Below are positions 1 to 6,849 of a stretch of DNA of 10,331 bases, one piece after another (positions within the stretch are counted from its first letter, which is position 1; the number at the start of each line of letters is the position of its first letter). This DNA is from Pedobacter sp. UBA2067 (GTDB lineage: Bacteria; Bacteroidota; Bacteroidia; Sphingobacteriales; Sphingobacteriaceae), in contig DDAD01000147.1 in the NCBI GenBank assembly GCA_002333205.1, positions 52,577 to 62,907 on the forward strand, given 5' to 3'. The notes beneath the pieces were generated by a model. It saw nothing but the letters and a program-made list of their open reading frames with translations, did not search any database and had not been told where the DNA came from. Made by a program: the position numbers and the translations under genes.

Positions 1-496
1 CGTTGGTGGAGCCGACAGCGATGTACAAGCCCACTGTAAGTACAAATGAAAAGATACCGGCGGTAATAATTTGCAGAAACAAACGCTCATTGTAGGCCCA
101 GAACCCATTAACCGTTCCCCGGCCAATGAAGGGGGCAAATGAAACCAATAAATGAAAGGCAAACCCCAGCAGCACGATACGGATAAGGTCCGCTTCATAA
201 AGCACCGGATCCAGCAACAAATACAATATTGTGCATATAACCAATACCAGCATCCGCAAGAACCACTTCTTTTGACCGGACCAATTGTGGGTCTCTGCAA
301 ACAAATCTGCAGCAAGCAACAGCGTTAAAGCAAAGTTGCAGCAGGCCAGCAGCTTATCGACAAAGCCTAATGATGGCCGCTCAATACGCAAAATGCAGAT
401 ACCAACCGCAACAATCGCAACCAGAACCTGTAATGGAAAGCGGCGGAACACCGCCAGGGCTTCATGCCAAAGGGACTGAAGTGAAGGTAATTTCAT
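1..496 (-). CDS. DUF4153 family membrane protein, N-terminal 165 residues (partial)
   Basis: This reading frame was translated directly from the minus strand; it starts at 496 and runs off the left edge without a stop. The protein begins MKLPSLQSLWHEALAVF and then shows several hydrophobic stretches (about residues 21-36, 47-62, 79-96, 103-120 and 138-160), so it is a polytopic inner-membrane protein. The N-terminal pattern, a short amphipathic helix with an RRFP motif followed by membrane helices, matches DUF4153 proteins of Bacteroidota, whose function is unknown. An in-frame ATG three codons upstream (503-505) is an alternative start. It lies inside a small inverted repeat, ACATTT/AAATGT (502-507 and 513-518). 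The gene follows the response regulator after only 35 nt in the same direction and is probably the third gene of that operon. The family call is from recognition only. Confidence 0.72.
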   Translation of the reverse strand, partial: MKLPSLQSLWHEALAVFRRFPLQVLVAIVAVGICILRIERPSLGFVDKLLACCNFALTLLLAADLFAETHNWSGQKKWFLRMLVLVICTILYLLLDPVLYEADLIRIVLLGFAFHLLVSFAPFIGRGTVNGFWAYNERLFLQIITAGIFSFVLTVGLYIAVGSTN

Positions 497-531
497 TTTG
501 AACATTTGCGCTAAATGTACTTCGTCAGCTG

Positions 532-1227
532 TTAATTAACCAATAATTTATACCCCTTACCATGAACATTTAATATCTCGACATTTGGATCCTCTTTCAG
601 ATACTTGCGCAACTTGCTCAAGAACACATCCATACTGCGGCCATTAAAGTAATTATCATCATGCCAGATGCTCAGCAAAGCCTCTTCCCTCGTCAACACA
701 GCGTTCTTGTTTAAGCAAAGCAACTGCAACAAGGCCGCTTCCTTGGTCGACAACTTCTGCTGTTGCCCGTTGAAATAAATCATCTGGGTTGTAAAATCAA
801 AAGTATACTTGCCAATTTCAAACTGCGTCTGCACCGGTCCGCTAGGTTCCGGCTCCTTTGCCGCAACACGCTTCAGTAACGCATTAATCCGCAGCAGCAG
901 CTCTTCGATACGAAAAGGTTTCGTAATGTAATCATCACCCCCAAGGTTATATGCCGAAGCCTTATCCTCCATCATTGCCTTTGCAGTTGCAAAGATGATT
1001 GGAACATGTTCATTAATCGCCCTGATCTCCTTACCCAGTGTAAAACCATCCTTTTTCGGCATCATCACGTCCAGAATACAAAGGTCAAACTGATGTTTAT
1101 GGAACGCCCGTAACCCTTCATCTCCATCGGTAGTTAAAACCACATCAAATTTCCCCTTCAACTGCAGGTACTCCTGTAACAAAATGCCCAGGTTCGGATC
1201 GTCCTCTACTAATAAGATTTTTTTCAT
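532..1227 (-). CDS. OmpR/PhoB-family response regulator (RprY-like)
   Basis: This is a 231-residue DNA-binding response regulator. The receiver domain (about 1-120) has the acidic pair D9/D10, the phosphoacceptor D53 in LDVMMPKKDG, T81 and K103 in the KPF motif, so all canonical residues are present. The C-terminal winged-helix domain (about 135-231) carries the usual FNGRSMDVFLSKLRKYL recognition-helix region and ends in HGKGYKLL, as in OmpR-type effectors. It lies 67 nt downstream of the histidine kinase on the same strand, so the two form a cognate pair and are most likely co-transcribed. The length and the partner kinase architecture resemble the Bacteroides RprX/RprY system, but orthology is not shown here. 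Its signal and target genes cannot be read from sequence; the downstream DUF4153 gene and its own operon are the natural first candidates. Confidence 0.95.
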   Translation of the reverse strand: MKKILLVEDDPNLGILLQEYLQLKGKFDVVLTTDGDEGLRAFHKHQFDLCILDVMMPKKDGFTLGKEIRAINEHVPIIFATAKAMMEDKASAYNLGGDDYITKPFRIEELLLRINALLKRVAAKEPEPSGPVQTQFEIGKYTFDFTTQMIYFNGQQQKLSTKEAALLQLLCLNKNAVLTREEALLSIWHDDNYFNGRSMDVFLSKLRKYLKEDPNVEILNVHGKGYKLLVN

Positions 1228-1294
1228 CGGTTTATATTCTAGTTATTTTGATGCATTCCTGATACGCCATAGACCTGGAAACCCCAGGAAGGTT

Positions 1295-3121
1295 TTATTT
1301 GATCAGCGGCAAAGTAATGATAAACACCGTACCCTTGTCTTTCTCGCTCTGTACTTTGATGGCACCGCCAAGTTGCTTAACGATATCCTGAACGTAGTTC
1401 AGTCCTAAACCAAAGCCTTTTACATCATGCAAATTCCCTGTAGGTACGCGATAAAACTGGTCAAAGATCCGCTTCGAATGTTCGCGGGTAATCCCGATGC
1501 CCTTGTCAGCCACCTCTACAATCAGGTTCTTTTCCGTATTTCTCGTGCGGCAAGTAATCTGAGGTGCCTCAGCGCTATACTTAATCGCATTGTCAAGCAG
1601 ATTATACATCACGTTAGACAGATGCAGTTCATCACCTAAAATGGTCGACTCCGCAGCTTCCAACTGCATCGTTAATGTTGCACCATGTTTCTGAAGCTGC
1701 AGATGCATACTTTCAGTCACCGCAACAATCAGGTCATTCATGTCTACGGCGTTCCTTTCCAGCTGCAATTCGTTCTTTTCCAGCCTTGCAATACTCAACA
1801 CCCTTTCAATATGGCTGCCCAGTCGCACATTCTCATCATAGATAATGCCGGCCAAGCGGTTAATCCGGCTGGTATCTTCTACAATCTCCGGATCTTTTAG
1901 AGCTTCACTGGCAATCATGATTGTAGCTACCGGAGTTTTAAACTCATGCGTCATGTTATTGATGAAATCATTCTTCATTTCCGAAACCTTCTTCTGCCGT
2001 AGAATGGTATATAAGGTATAGGAGAAAATAAAAACAAGTACAAGCAATAGAATACCCGAAGATGCCATCGTTACACGCATGGTGTTAAAGATTGCAACGT
2101 TCTTATTCGGAAAACTCAGGTACAACATACCCGGATCCCGGATGATATCATTGAACAAGGTCGTCTTGAAAGTATTTGCCGGCAGCACTTCGTCCATGGG
2201 GTTTGCAGCCTTACTATATAGTACAGAATCCTGTTTGGCAAGCTTCACCCAGAAGTCGTAATCCAATGTAATGTTCTTATTCAGCAGTTCTTTCCTGATC
2301 AGCGTATCCAGCACATCCTTAGAGATACGTTGCGTTAAAGGTTCATTTACATTATGCATCTCCTTTGCCGCCTCTTCAACCACATCTACATCATCGGTAT
2401 TATAGAGCCAGGAGGTATCCGACTCCAGCTGCTTTAAGCTTTCCTGGTACCGGCGTTCTGCTATGGCTTCCTCACTTCTAAACTTGGCAGCAAGTCCTGC
2501 ATCCACGCTGGGCAGGGAGATCTTATATGGCCGGCCATCCACCTTGCTGTAGGCAAGATAACGGATACTGTCTGGCAGCTTACTTAAGCCCATGGTAAAG
2601 GTCTTCACATTTTCATGCTTCATGCTGTTCCGCATTTTACCATTTACCATGTTGAAGTTTTCATCCAGGCCAATACTCACATCGAAGTTCAAAGGAGTCT
2701 TCTCCTGGTCGCCAAGGGCGATGAATTCCGCTTCGGAAACAATGGTTGGATAAAGAAATTCCGCACGAATCACACTGTCCTGAAAGTTCAAATCCGCCAG
2801 AATTCTTTTCTGCTGATTAAAACGGCGTTCGCGTTCATCTTTCAACTGCTGCTCTTTAAGCGCTGCGATTGCCTTAATCTGGTTTGCACGATCCATGCGG
2901 CGCTTGGTCCGCCACTCTACATCCTTTTTATTGTAGTGCTTAAACGCATATCGACGCTGCACCTTGCTTACCACCTGACTTAATGCCTGGTTCACATTCT
3001 GCTCAAACAGCTGAGAATTGAGACTATAAGCCTGCTTGATGTAATACAACTGCATTACAACAACACCCAGCAAAGCTACTGTCATCAGTCCTGTGATAAA
3101 CCAAAAATTCCTTTTCTTCAT
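1295..3121 (-). CDS. Membrane sensor histidine kinase with large periplasmic domain
   Basis: This is a 608-residue two-component sensor kinase. Transmembrane helix 1 is at about 6-28 and helix 2 at about 353-375. The roughly 325 residues between them form the sensor region, which includes a very basic, probably coiled-coil segment (about 60-110). No HAMP or PAS domain is obvious after helix 2. The cytoplasmic core has the H-box NNMTHEFKTPVATI with phosphoacceptor H392, the N-box (NVMYNLLDNAIKYS, 503-516), G1 (DKGIGI, 539-544), the F-box (FDQFYRV) and G2 (GFGLGLNYV, 569-577), so the catalytic domain looks intact. The first gene of its operon, it precedes the response regulator and the DUF4153 gene. 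The large periplasmic sensor resembles that of Bacteroides RprX. The ligand is unknown. Confidence 0.95.
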   Translation of the reverse strand: MKKRNFWFITGLMTVALLGVVVMQLYYIKQAYSLNSQLFEQNVNQALSQVVSKVQRRYAFKHYNKKDVEWRTKRRMDRANQIKAIAALKEQQLKDERERRFNQQKRILADLNFQDSVIRAEFLYPTIVSEAEFIALGDQEKTPLNFDVSIGLDENFNMVNGKMRNSMKHENVKTFTMGLSKLPDSIRYLAYSKVDGRPYKISLPSVDAGLAAKFRSEEAIAERRYQESLKQLESDTSWLYNTDDVDVVEEAAKEMHNVNEPLTQRISKDVLDTLIRKELLNKNITLDYDFWVKLAKQDSVLYSKAANPMDEVLPANTFKTTLFNDIIRDPGMLYLSFPNKNVAIFNTMRVTMASSGILLLVLVFIFSYTLYTILRQKKVSEMKNDFINNMTHEFKTPVATIMIASEALKDPEIVEDTSRINRLAGIIYDENVRLGSHIERVLSIARLEKNELQLERNAVDMNDLIVAVTESMHLQLQKHGATLTMQLEAAESTILGDELHLSNVMYNLLDNAIKYSAEAPQITCRTRNTEKNLIVEVADKGIGITREHSKRIFDQFYRVPTGNLHDVKGFGLGLNYVQDIVKQLGGAIKVQSEKDKGTVFIITLPLIK

Positions 3122-3165
3122 TATGCTCAGGTAAAATTAACGAAGCGCTATGGGAAAGATTTTAA

Positions 3166-3181
3166 TTTAACATTTTTTAAC
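3166..3181 (-). promoter_or_regulatory. TTTAAC-N4-TTTAAC direct repeat upstream of the kinase operon
   Basis: Two identical hexamers, TTTAAC at 3166-3171 and 3176-3181, are separated by four bases, so their starts are 10 bp apart. They sit about 45-60 bp upstream of the histidine kinase start at 3121. Tandem half-sites one helical turn apart are what OmpR-family dimers typically bind, so this could be an autoregulatory operator for the response regulator of this operon. The region is AT-rich, so chance is a real alternative. Confidence 0.35.
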
Positions 3182-3185
3182 GCAT

Positions 3186-3212
3186 AAAAAAAGCCGGGAC
3201 TAGCCCGGCTTT
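3186..3212 (-). terminator. Intrinsic terminator of the DUF3127 gene
   Basis: A perfect 9-bp stem (3190-3198 pairing with 3204-3212, GC-rich core GCCGGG/CCCGGC) with a 5-nt loop is followed on the minus strand by a run of seven T (complement of 3186-3192). It lies about 30 nt beyond the stop codon of the DUF3127 gene. On the plus strand the stem is followed by only TTT and then CGC, so the element is oriented for minus-strand transcription. It also insulates the kinase operon downstream. Confidence 0.88.
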
Positions 3213-3241
3213 CGCATTAAAATTGTTTCCTTAAAAAGATC

Positions 3242-3610
3242 TTAAAAAGGCAAATCATCGTCATCACCTGGCTTGCTGCTCAAGTCAATCGGAGGTGCAT
3301 AATCAGGTGTAGCACCTGCGCCAGCATTATTGCTTATAGTATTGATTCTCCAAACAATCATACTATTGAAGTATGATGTTTTTCCAGTTTTATCTGTCCA
3401 GGCACGTCCGCGAAGGTTGAAAGAAACTTCAACTTCGTCTCCAACTTTTAAGCCGTCAAACAAAGAGGTTTTATCCTGCATTGCTTCAAATCTTAAATAT
3501 TCCGGATAGGTCGGGTTTTCTGCATACTCCACAATCAGGTCACGTTTTTTGAACGTTTCACTAATTTGTTGTACTGCTCCGATCTCGTGCACTCTTCCTT
3601 TAATTTCCAT
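3242..3610 (-). CDS. DUF3127 protein with SSB-like acidic C-terminal tail
   Basis: This is a 122-residue protein that starts MEIKGRVHEIG and contains a compact beta-rich domain (about 1-92), with DEVEVSFNLRGRAW near residues 58-71, matching DUF3127 proteins of Bacteroidota. These are thought to be OB-fold-like. A flexible linker rich in Gly, Ala, Pro and Asn (about 93-114) leads to the final residues DDDDLPF (116-122). This tail closely resembles the conserved DDDIPF tip with which bacterial single-stranded DNA-binding proteins recruit repair and replication partners. A role on single-stranded DNA or in SSB-type protein recruitment is inferred, not shown. The gene is divergent from the RNA methyltransferase, with 71 nt between the two starts, and is monocistronic with its own terminator. 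Confidence 0.88.
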   Translation of the reverse strand: MEIKGRVHEIGAVQQISETFKKRDLIVEYAENPTYPEYLRFEAMQDKTSLFDGLKVGDEVEVSFNLRGRAWTDKTGKTSYFNSMIVWRINTISNNAGAGATPDYAPPIDLSSKPGDDDDLPF

Positions 3611-3663
3611 AACAAATACGCTTTAATTCTTCTTGCAAGTTCAAATCTCTATAATTTTATTGA

Positions 3664-3671
3664 TAACTTCG
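3664..3671 (+). promoter_or_regulatory. Candidate -7 element for the RNA methyltransferase gene
   Basis: TAACTTCG matches the Bacteroidota -7 consensus TAnnTTTG at all but one fixed position and lies 10 nt upstream of the ATG at 3682, implying a very short leader. No good TTG -33 element is seen at the usual distance. Element and gene direction agree, but this is a pattern match only. Confidence 0.4.
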
Positions 3672-3681
3672 CACAATAATT

Positions 3682-4869
3682 ATGCAAGTTTTCCACACCA
3701 AAAGTAAGGTTATTATAACCTGTAACAAGAGGCTTTCCAGCTACCTTGCCGATGAAGTTTCTGCATTGGGTTACACCATTATCAGGTCCTTTCCTACCGG
3801 GGTTGAGCTAAACATTACCCTTACGGAATGTATAAAACTCAATTTAAACCTCCGCTGCGCAAGTCAGATCCTGTACCAGCTGAAAAGTTTTAAGATCAAC
3901 AGCCCCGAAGAACTCTACCGTGAAGTGGTGGATATGCCATGGGAGGAGCTCATCGATTTCGCTGGCTATTTTTCTGTTACCTCAAATGTGGATAACGAAA
4001 CCATCACCACACCTTTGTTCACCAATTTGAAAGTTAAGGATGCTATTGTTGACCGCATTAAGGAGAAAAAGGGTATCCGCCCTAACTCTGGTGCCGATGC
4101 CAACAAGACTGTAATACACCTTTACTGGAAAGACGAAAACGCCGATATCTTCATCGACACTTCAGGTGAAACACTTGCTAAACATGGCTACCGTAAAATT
4201 CCTGGAAAAGCTCCAATGCTGGAAGCACTTGCTGCAGGTGTTGTGATGAGCACCAAATGGGATATGAAATCACCGTTCATCAACCCAATGTGCGGATCCG
4301 GAACCCTCGCTATCGAAGCTGCTTTGATGGCTACCAATCGCCGCCCGGGACTTTACCGCATGAACTATGGTTTTATGCACATCCTCGGCTATGATGAGCA
4401 GGAGTTCTTCGCCGAACGCCGCATTCTTAAAGATCAGGTGGTTAAAAATCTTGACCTAACCATCGTTGCTTCCGATATTTCTGAAGATGCTGTTGATGTA
4501 ACGCGCAAAAATGCGAAAACTGCAGGTGTGGATACACTCATTACCTTCGAGGTTTGCGATTTCGCAGAAACGCCTGTTCCACAGGATGCTAATGGTGTTG
4601 TGGTTTTCAACCCGGAATATGGCGAGCGACTAGGTGTGCATTCACAGCTGGAGCTTACCTATAAACGCATTGGCGATTTCATGAAGAAAGAATGTAAAGG
4701 TTATACCGGTTACATCTTTACTGGAAATCCAGATCTTGCAAAGAAAATCGGACTTAAAGCTGCACGTAAACTCGAGTTCTACAATGGCAAATTAGATTGC
4801 CGTATGCTGGAGTACGAATTGTACAGCGGTAGCCGCAGACCAGAAAGCGAACGTCCGGTAAAAGACTAA
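3682..4869 (+). CDS. THUMP-domain RNA guanine-N2 methyltransferase (RlmL/YpsC type)
   Basis: This 395-residue class I SAM-dependent methyltransferase probably modifies a guanine N2 in 23S rRNA, as RlmL-type enzymes do. The N-terminal ferredoxin-like and THUMP region (about 1-160) should bind RNA. It is followed by the linker GYRKIPGKAPMLEALAAG, typical of the family. SAM-binding motif I is NPMCGSGTLAIEAA (201-214), the acidic motif II region is VASDIS (262-267), and the catalytic motif IV is NPEYGERLG (310-318). Motif IV normally reads NPPYG; the second proline is glutamate here, which I believe is common in Bacteroidota members. The length fits single-domain YpsC-like proteins; the second methyltransferase domain of E. 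coli RlmKL is absent. It leads a plus-strand run and is followed after 15 nt by the HD phosphohydrolase, suggesting co-transcription. Confidence 0.92.
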   Translation: MQVFHTKSKVIITCNKRLSSYLADEVSALGYTIIRSFPTGVELNITLTECIKLNLNLRCASQILYQLKSFKINSPEELYREVVDMPWEELIDFAGYFSVTSNVDNETITTPLFTNLKVKDAIVDRIKEKKGIRPNSGADANKTVIHLYWKDENADIFIDTSGETLAKHGYRKIPGKAPMLEALAAGVVMSTKWDMKSPFINPMCGSGTLAIEAALMATNRRPGLYRMNYGFMHILGYDEQEFFAERRILKDQVVKNLDLTIVASDISEDAVDVTRKNAKTAGVDTLITFEVCDFAETPVPQDANGVVVFNPEYGERLGVHSQLELTYKRIGDFMKKECKGYTGYIFTGNPDLAKKIGLKAARKLEFYNGKLDCRMLEYELYSGSRRPESERPVKD

Positions 4870-4884
4870 AAACCTCAAGCACGC

Positions 4885-5538
4885 ATGCAAGAACAGGAAA
4901 TCATTCAGCAAACCATTGATTTTGTAAAAAGAACATTGGCTGGCGCCGAAGCTGGCCACGACTGGTTCCATATCGAACGTGTTTACAAGACCGCGTTAAC
5001 GATAAACGAATCTGCTCAGGCCGATGCACTCGTGGTATCACTTGCGGCCTTGCTGCATGATATTGCCGATAGCAAATTCAATAACGGCGATGAAGAGATC
5101 GGTCCACGTATTGCCGGTGAGTTTATGGAAAGCTTAAACCTCGATCCTGAAATCGTCCTGCATGTAAGACAGATCATCCTGAACATGAGCTATAAAGCGA
5201 GCCTGGGTACCGTTACTTTCCACTCCAAAGAACTTGAAGTGGTACAGGATGCCGACCGCCTGGACGCTATTGGTGCGATTGGCATCGCTCGTGCTTTTAC
5301 TTATGGCGGCTTTAAAAATCGTGTGCTCTATGATCCGGCCATTCCTCCGGTAGAAAACATGAGCAAAGAAGCTTATAAGAATACCACTGCACCTACCATA
5401 AATCACTTCTACGAAAAGCTGCTGCTGTTAAAAGATCTGATGAGAACGGAAAAAGGCAAAGCAATGGCGCAACAAAGGCACGACTTCATGCTGCACTACC
5501 TGGAGCAATTTTACAGCGAGTGGGAAGGTAAACTTTAA
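4885..5538 (+). CDS. HD-domain phosphohydrolase (YedJ/YpgQ-like)
   Basis: This 217-residue soluble HD-superfamily metal-dependent phosphohydrolase has its metal-binding residues visible as H29 (GHDWFHIERV), the H58-D59 pair in AALLHDIADSKF, and D122 in VQDADRLDAIGAIG. The segment from D122 through ARAFTYGG is characteristic of the YedJ/YpgQ group. B. subtilis YpgQ has been described as a dNTP pyrophosphohydrolase, so nucleotide hydrolysis is a reasonable but unproven assignment; the physiological substrate is unknown. The gene starts 15 nt after the RNA methyltransferase stop, with no Shine-Dalgarno sequence, as usual for this phylum, and is probably translated from the same transcript. The next gene, the radical SAM protein, has its own candidate promoter. 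Confidence 0.92.
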   Translation: MQEQEIIQQTIDFVKRTLAGAEAGHDWFHIERVYKTALTINESAQADALVVSLAALLHDIADSKFNNGDEEIGPRIAGEFMESLNLDPEIVLHVRQIILNMSYKASLGTVTFHSKELEVVQDADRLDAIGAIGIARAFTYGGFKNRVLYDPAIPPVENMSKEAYKNTTAPTINHFYEKLLLLKDLMRTEKGKAMAQQRHDFMLHYLEQFYSEWEGKL

Positions 5539-5557
5539 CATACTAATATTTTTAGCC

Positions 5558-5588
5558 TGATATTTGCTATCTTTGTTAGTAAATATCA
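5558..5588 (+). promoter_or_regulatory. -7 element inside an 8-bp inverted repeat, upstream of the radical SAM gene
   Basis: TATCTTTG at 5568-5575 is a perfect match to the Bacteroidota -7 consensus TAnnTTTG and lies 17 nt upstream of the ATG at 5593. It is enclosed by a perfect inverted repeat, TGATATTT (5558-5565) and AAATATCA (5581-5588), with a 15-nt spacer. A second, offset pair, TACTAA (5541-5546) and TTAGTA (5576-5581), overlaps it. The -7 call is fairly secure. The repeat could be an operator blocking this promoter, but the sequence is AT-rich and the idea is untested. Confidence 0.55.
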
Positions 5589-5592
5589 TCCT

Positions 5593-6849
5593 ATGTCTGA
5601 ACGTATTAGAGAAAAGCTGAATATTCTTGCTGATGCAGCAAAATATGATGTTTCCTGTTCCTCCAGCGGAGGCACCCGTAAAAACGACAACAAAGGTCTC
5701 GGCAATAGCCATGCTTCCGGTATCTGCCATACCTACACCGAAGATGGGCGTTGTGTTTCCCTGCTCAAAATCCTGCTCACCAACCATTGCATTTTTGATT
5801 GTGCGTACTGCGTATCGCGCAAAAGCAACGACATTCAACGTGCTGCTTTCACCGTAGAAGAGGTTGTAGAACTCACCATGAACTTCTATCGCCGGAACTT
5901 TATTGAAGGACTGTTCCTCAGCTCCGGCATCTTCAAGAACGCAGATTTCACTATGGAACGATTGCTCCGTGTGGTTAAGAAACTCCGCCTGGAAGAACGC
6001 TTCAATGGATACATCCACCTGAAAACCATTCCTGGTGCAAGTGAAGATCTGATCCGTGAAGCGGGTATGTACGCGGACCGCATGAGCATTAACCTGGAAA
6101 TGCCAACAGAAAGCGGACTTAAACTGCTGGCACCAGACAAGTCCCACCAGGAAGTCATCGATCCACTGGGTATGGTACAAAGACAAATTGTGCAATTCAA
6201 GGAGGAAAAGAAACTGATCAAAAGCGTTCCGAAGTTTGTTCCCGCAGGGCAAAGCACTCAAATGGTTATCGGTGCAACACCAGAGACCGATAAAGACATC
6301 ATGCAAACTGCAGATACCTTCTACAAGAACTTCTCTCTTAAACGCGTCTACTATTCCGGATACATCCCGATTAGTAATGATAATCGTTTACCAATGTTGG
6401 GCAGTCAGCCGCCGCTAATCCGCGAAAACCGGCTTTACCAAACCGATTGGCTCATGCGCTTTTATGGCTTCAATGTAAATGAACTGCTTAATGATGCCAA
6501 TCCACACCTGGACATTGATATCGACCCGAAGCTAAGCTGGGCACTAAGGAACCTGCACTATTTCCCAATAGACATCAATGTAGCAAATTACAAGATGATC
6601 CTGCGTGTACCGGGCATTGGCGTTGGCTCTGCAAAAAAGATTGTACAAGCTAGAAAGTTCGGCAAACTGCGTATTGACCAGCTGAAGAAGATTGGCGTGT
6701 CCTACAACCGTGCCAGGCACTTCATCAAATGTGCAGATACCCCCTATCAGATGAAGGACTATCAAAGTACCCAGATTAAATCTTTCATCCTGGCCGAAAG
6801 TCAGAGTAAATACTTGAAACACGACACCAACCAACTGATACTTTTCTAA
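5593..6849 (+). CDS. Putative DNA modification/repair radical SAM protein (TIGR03916 type)
   Basis: This 418-residue radical SAM enzyme has the [4Fe-4S] cluster motif CX3CX2C at C66, C70 and C73 (NHCIFDCAYC). Extra cysteines at 22, 45 and 54 in the conserved N-terminal segment (SGICHTY, GRCVSLLKIL) are shared features of this family as I know it. The C-terminal part has a helix-hairpin-helix DNA-binding motif (about 335-360, ILRVPGIGVGSAKKIVQARK), which points to DNA as substrate. The family is known as the radical SAM protein linked to a uracil-DNA-glycosylase-like partner; its reaction has not been established to my knowledge. The stop codon overlaps the start of the next gene (TAATG, 6847-6851), indicating translational coupling with the DUF4130 partner. 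The ATG at 5593 sits just behind a strong -7 element. Confidence 0.95.
   Translation: MSERIREKLNILADAAKYDVSCSSSGGTRKNDNKGLGNSHASGICHTYTEDGRCVSLLKILLTNHCIFDCAYCVSRKSNDIQRAAFTVEEVVELTMNFYRRNFIEGLFLSSGIFKNADFTMERLLRVVKKLRLEERFNGYIHLKTIPGASEDLIREAGMYADRMSINLEMPTESGLKLLAPDKSHQEVIDPLGMVQRQIVQFKEEKKLIKSVPKFVPAGQSTQMVIGATPETDKDIMQTADTFYKNFSLKRVYYSGYIPISNDNRLPMLGSQPPLIRENRLYQTDWLMRFYGFNVNELLNDANPHLDIDIDPKLSWALRNLHYFPIDINVANYKMILRVPGIGVGSAKKIVQARKFGKLRIDQLKKIGVSYNRARHFIKCADTPYQMKDYQSTQIKSFILAESQSKYLKHDTNQLILF

Noticed and set aside
531..540. 10-bp palindrome GTTAATTAAC at the response regulator stop codon
   Set aside because: It consists largely of the last codon and the stop codon in AT-rich sequence; a chance palindrome is likely.
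2615..2983. 122-codon plus-strand ORF opposite the large histidine kinase
   Set aside because: It is a shadow frame of a strongly supported gene, with no independent start context or motif.
5428..6306. 292-codon minus-strand ORF opposite the radical SAM gene
   Set aside because: It is antisense to two well-supported genes, is rich in Cys, Phe and His in a way typical of a shadow frame, and matches no family.
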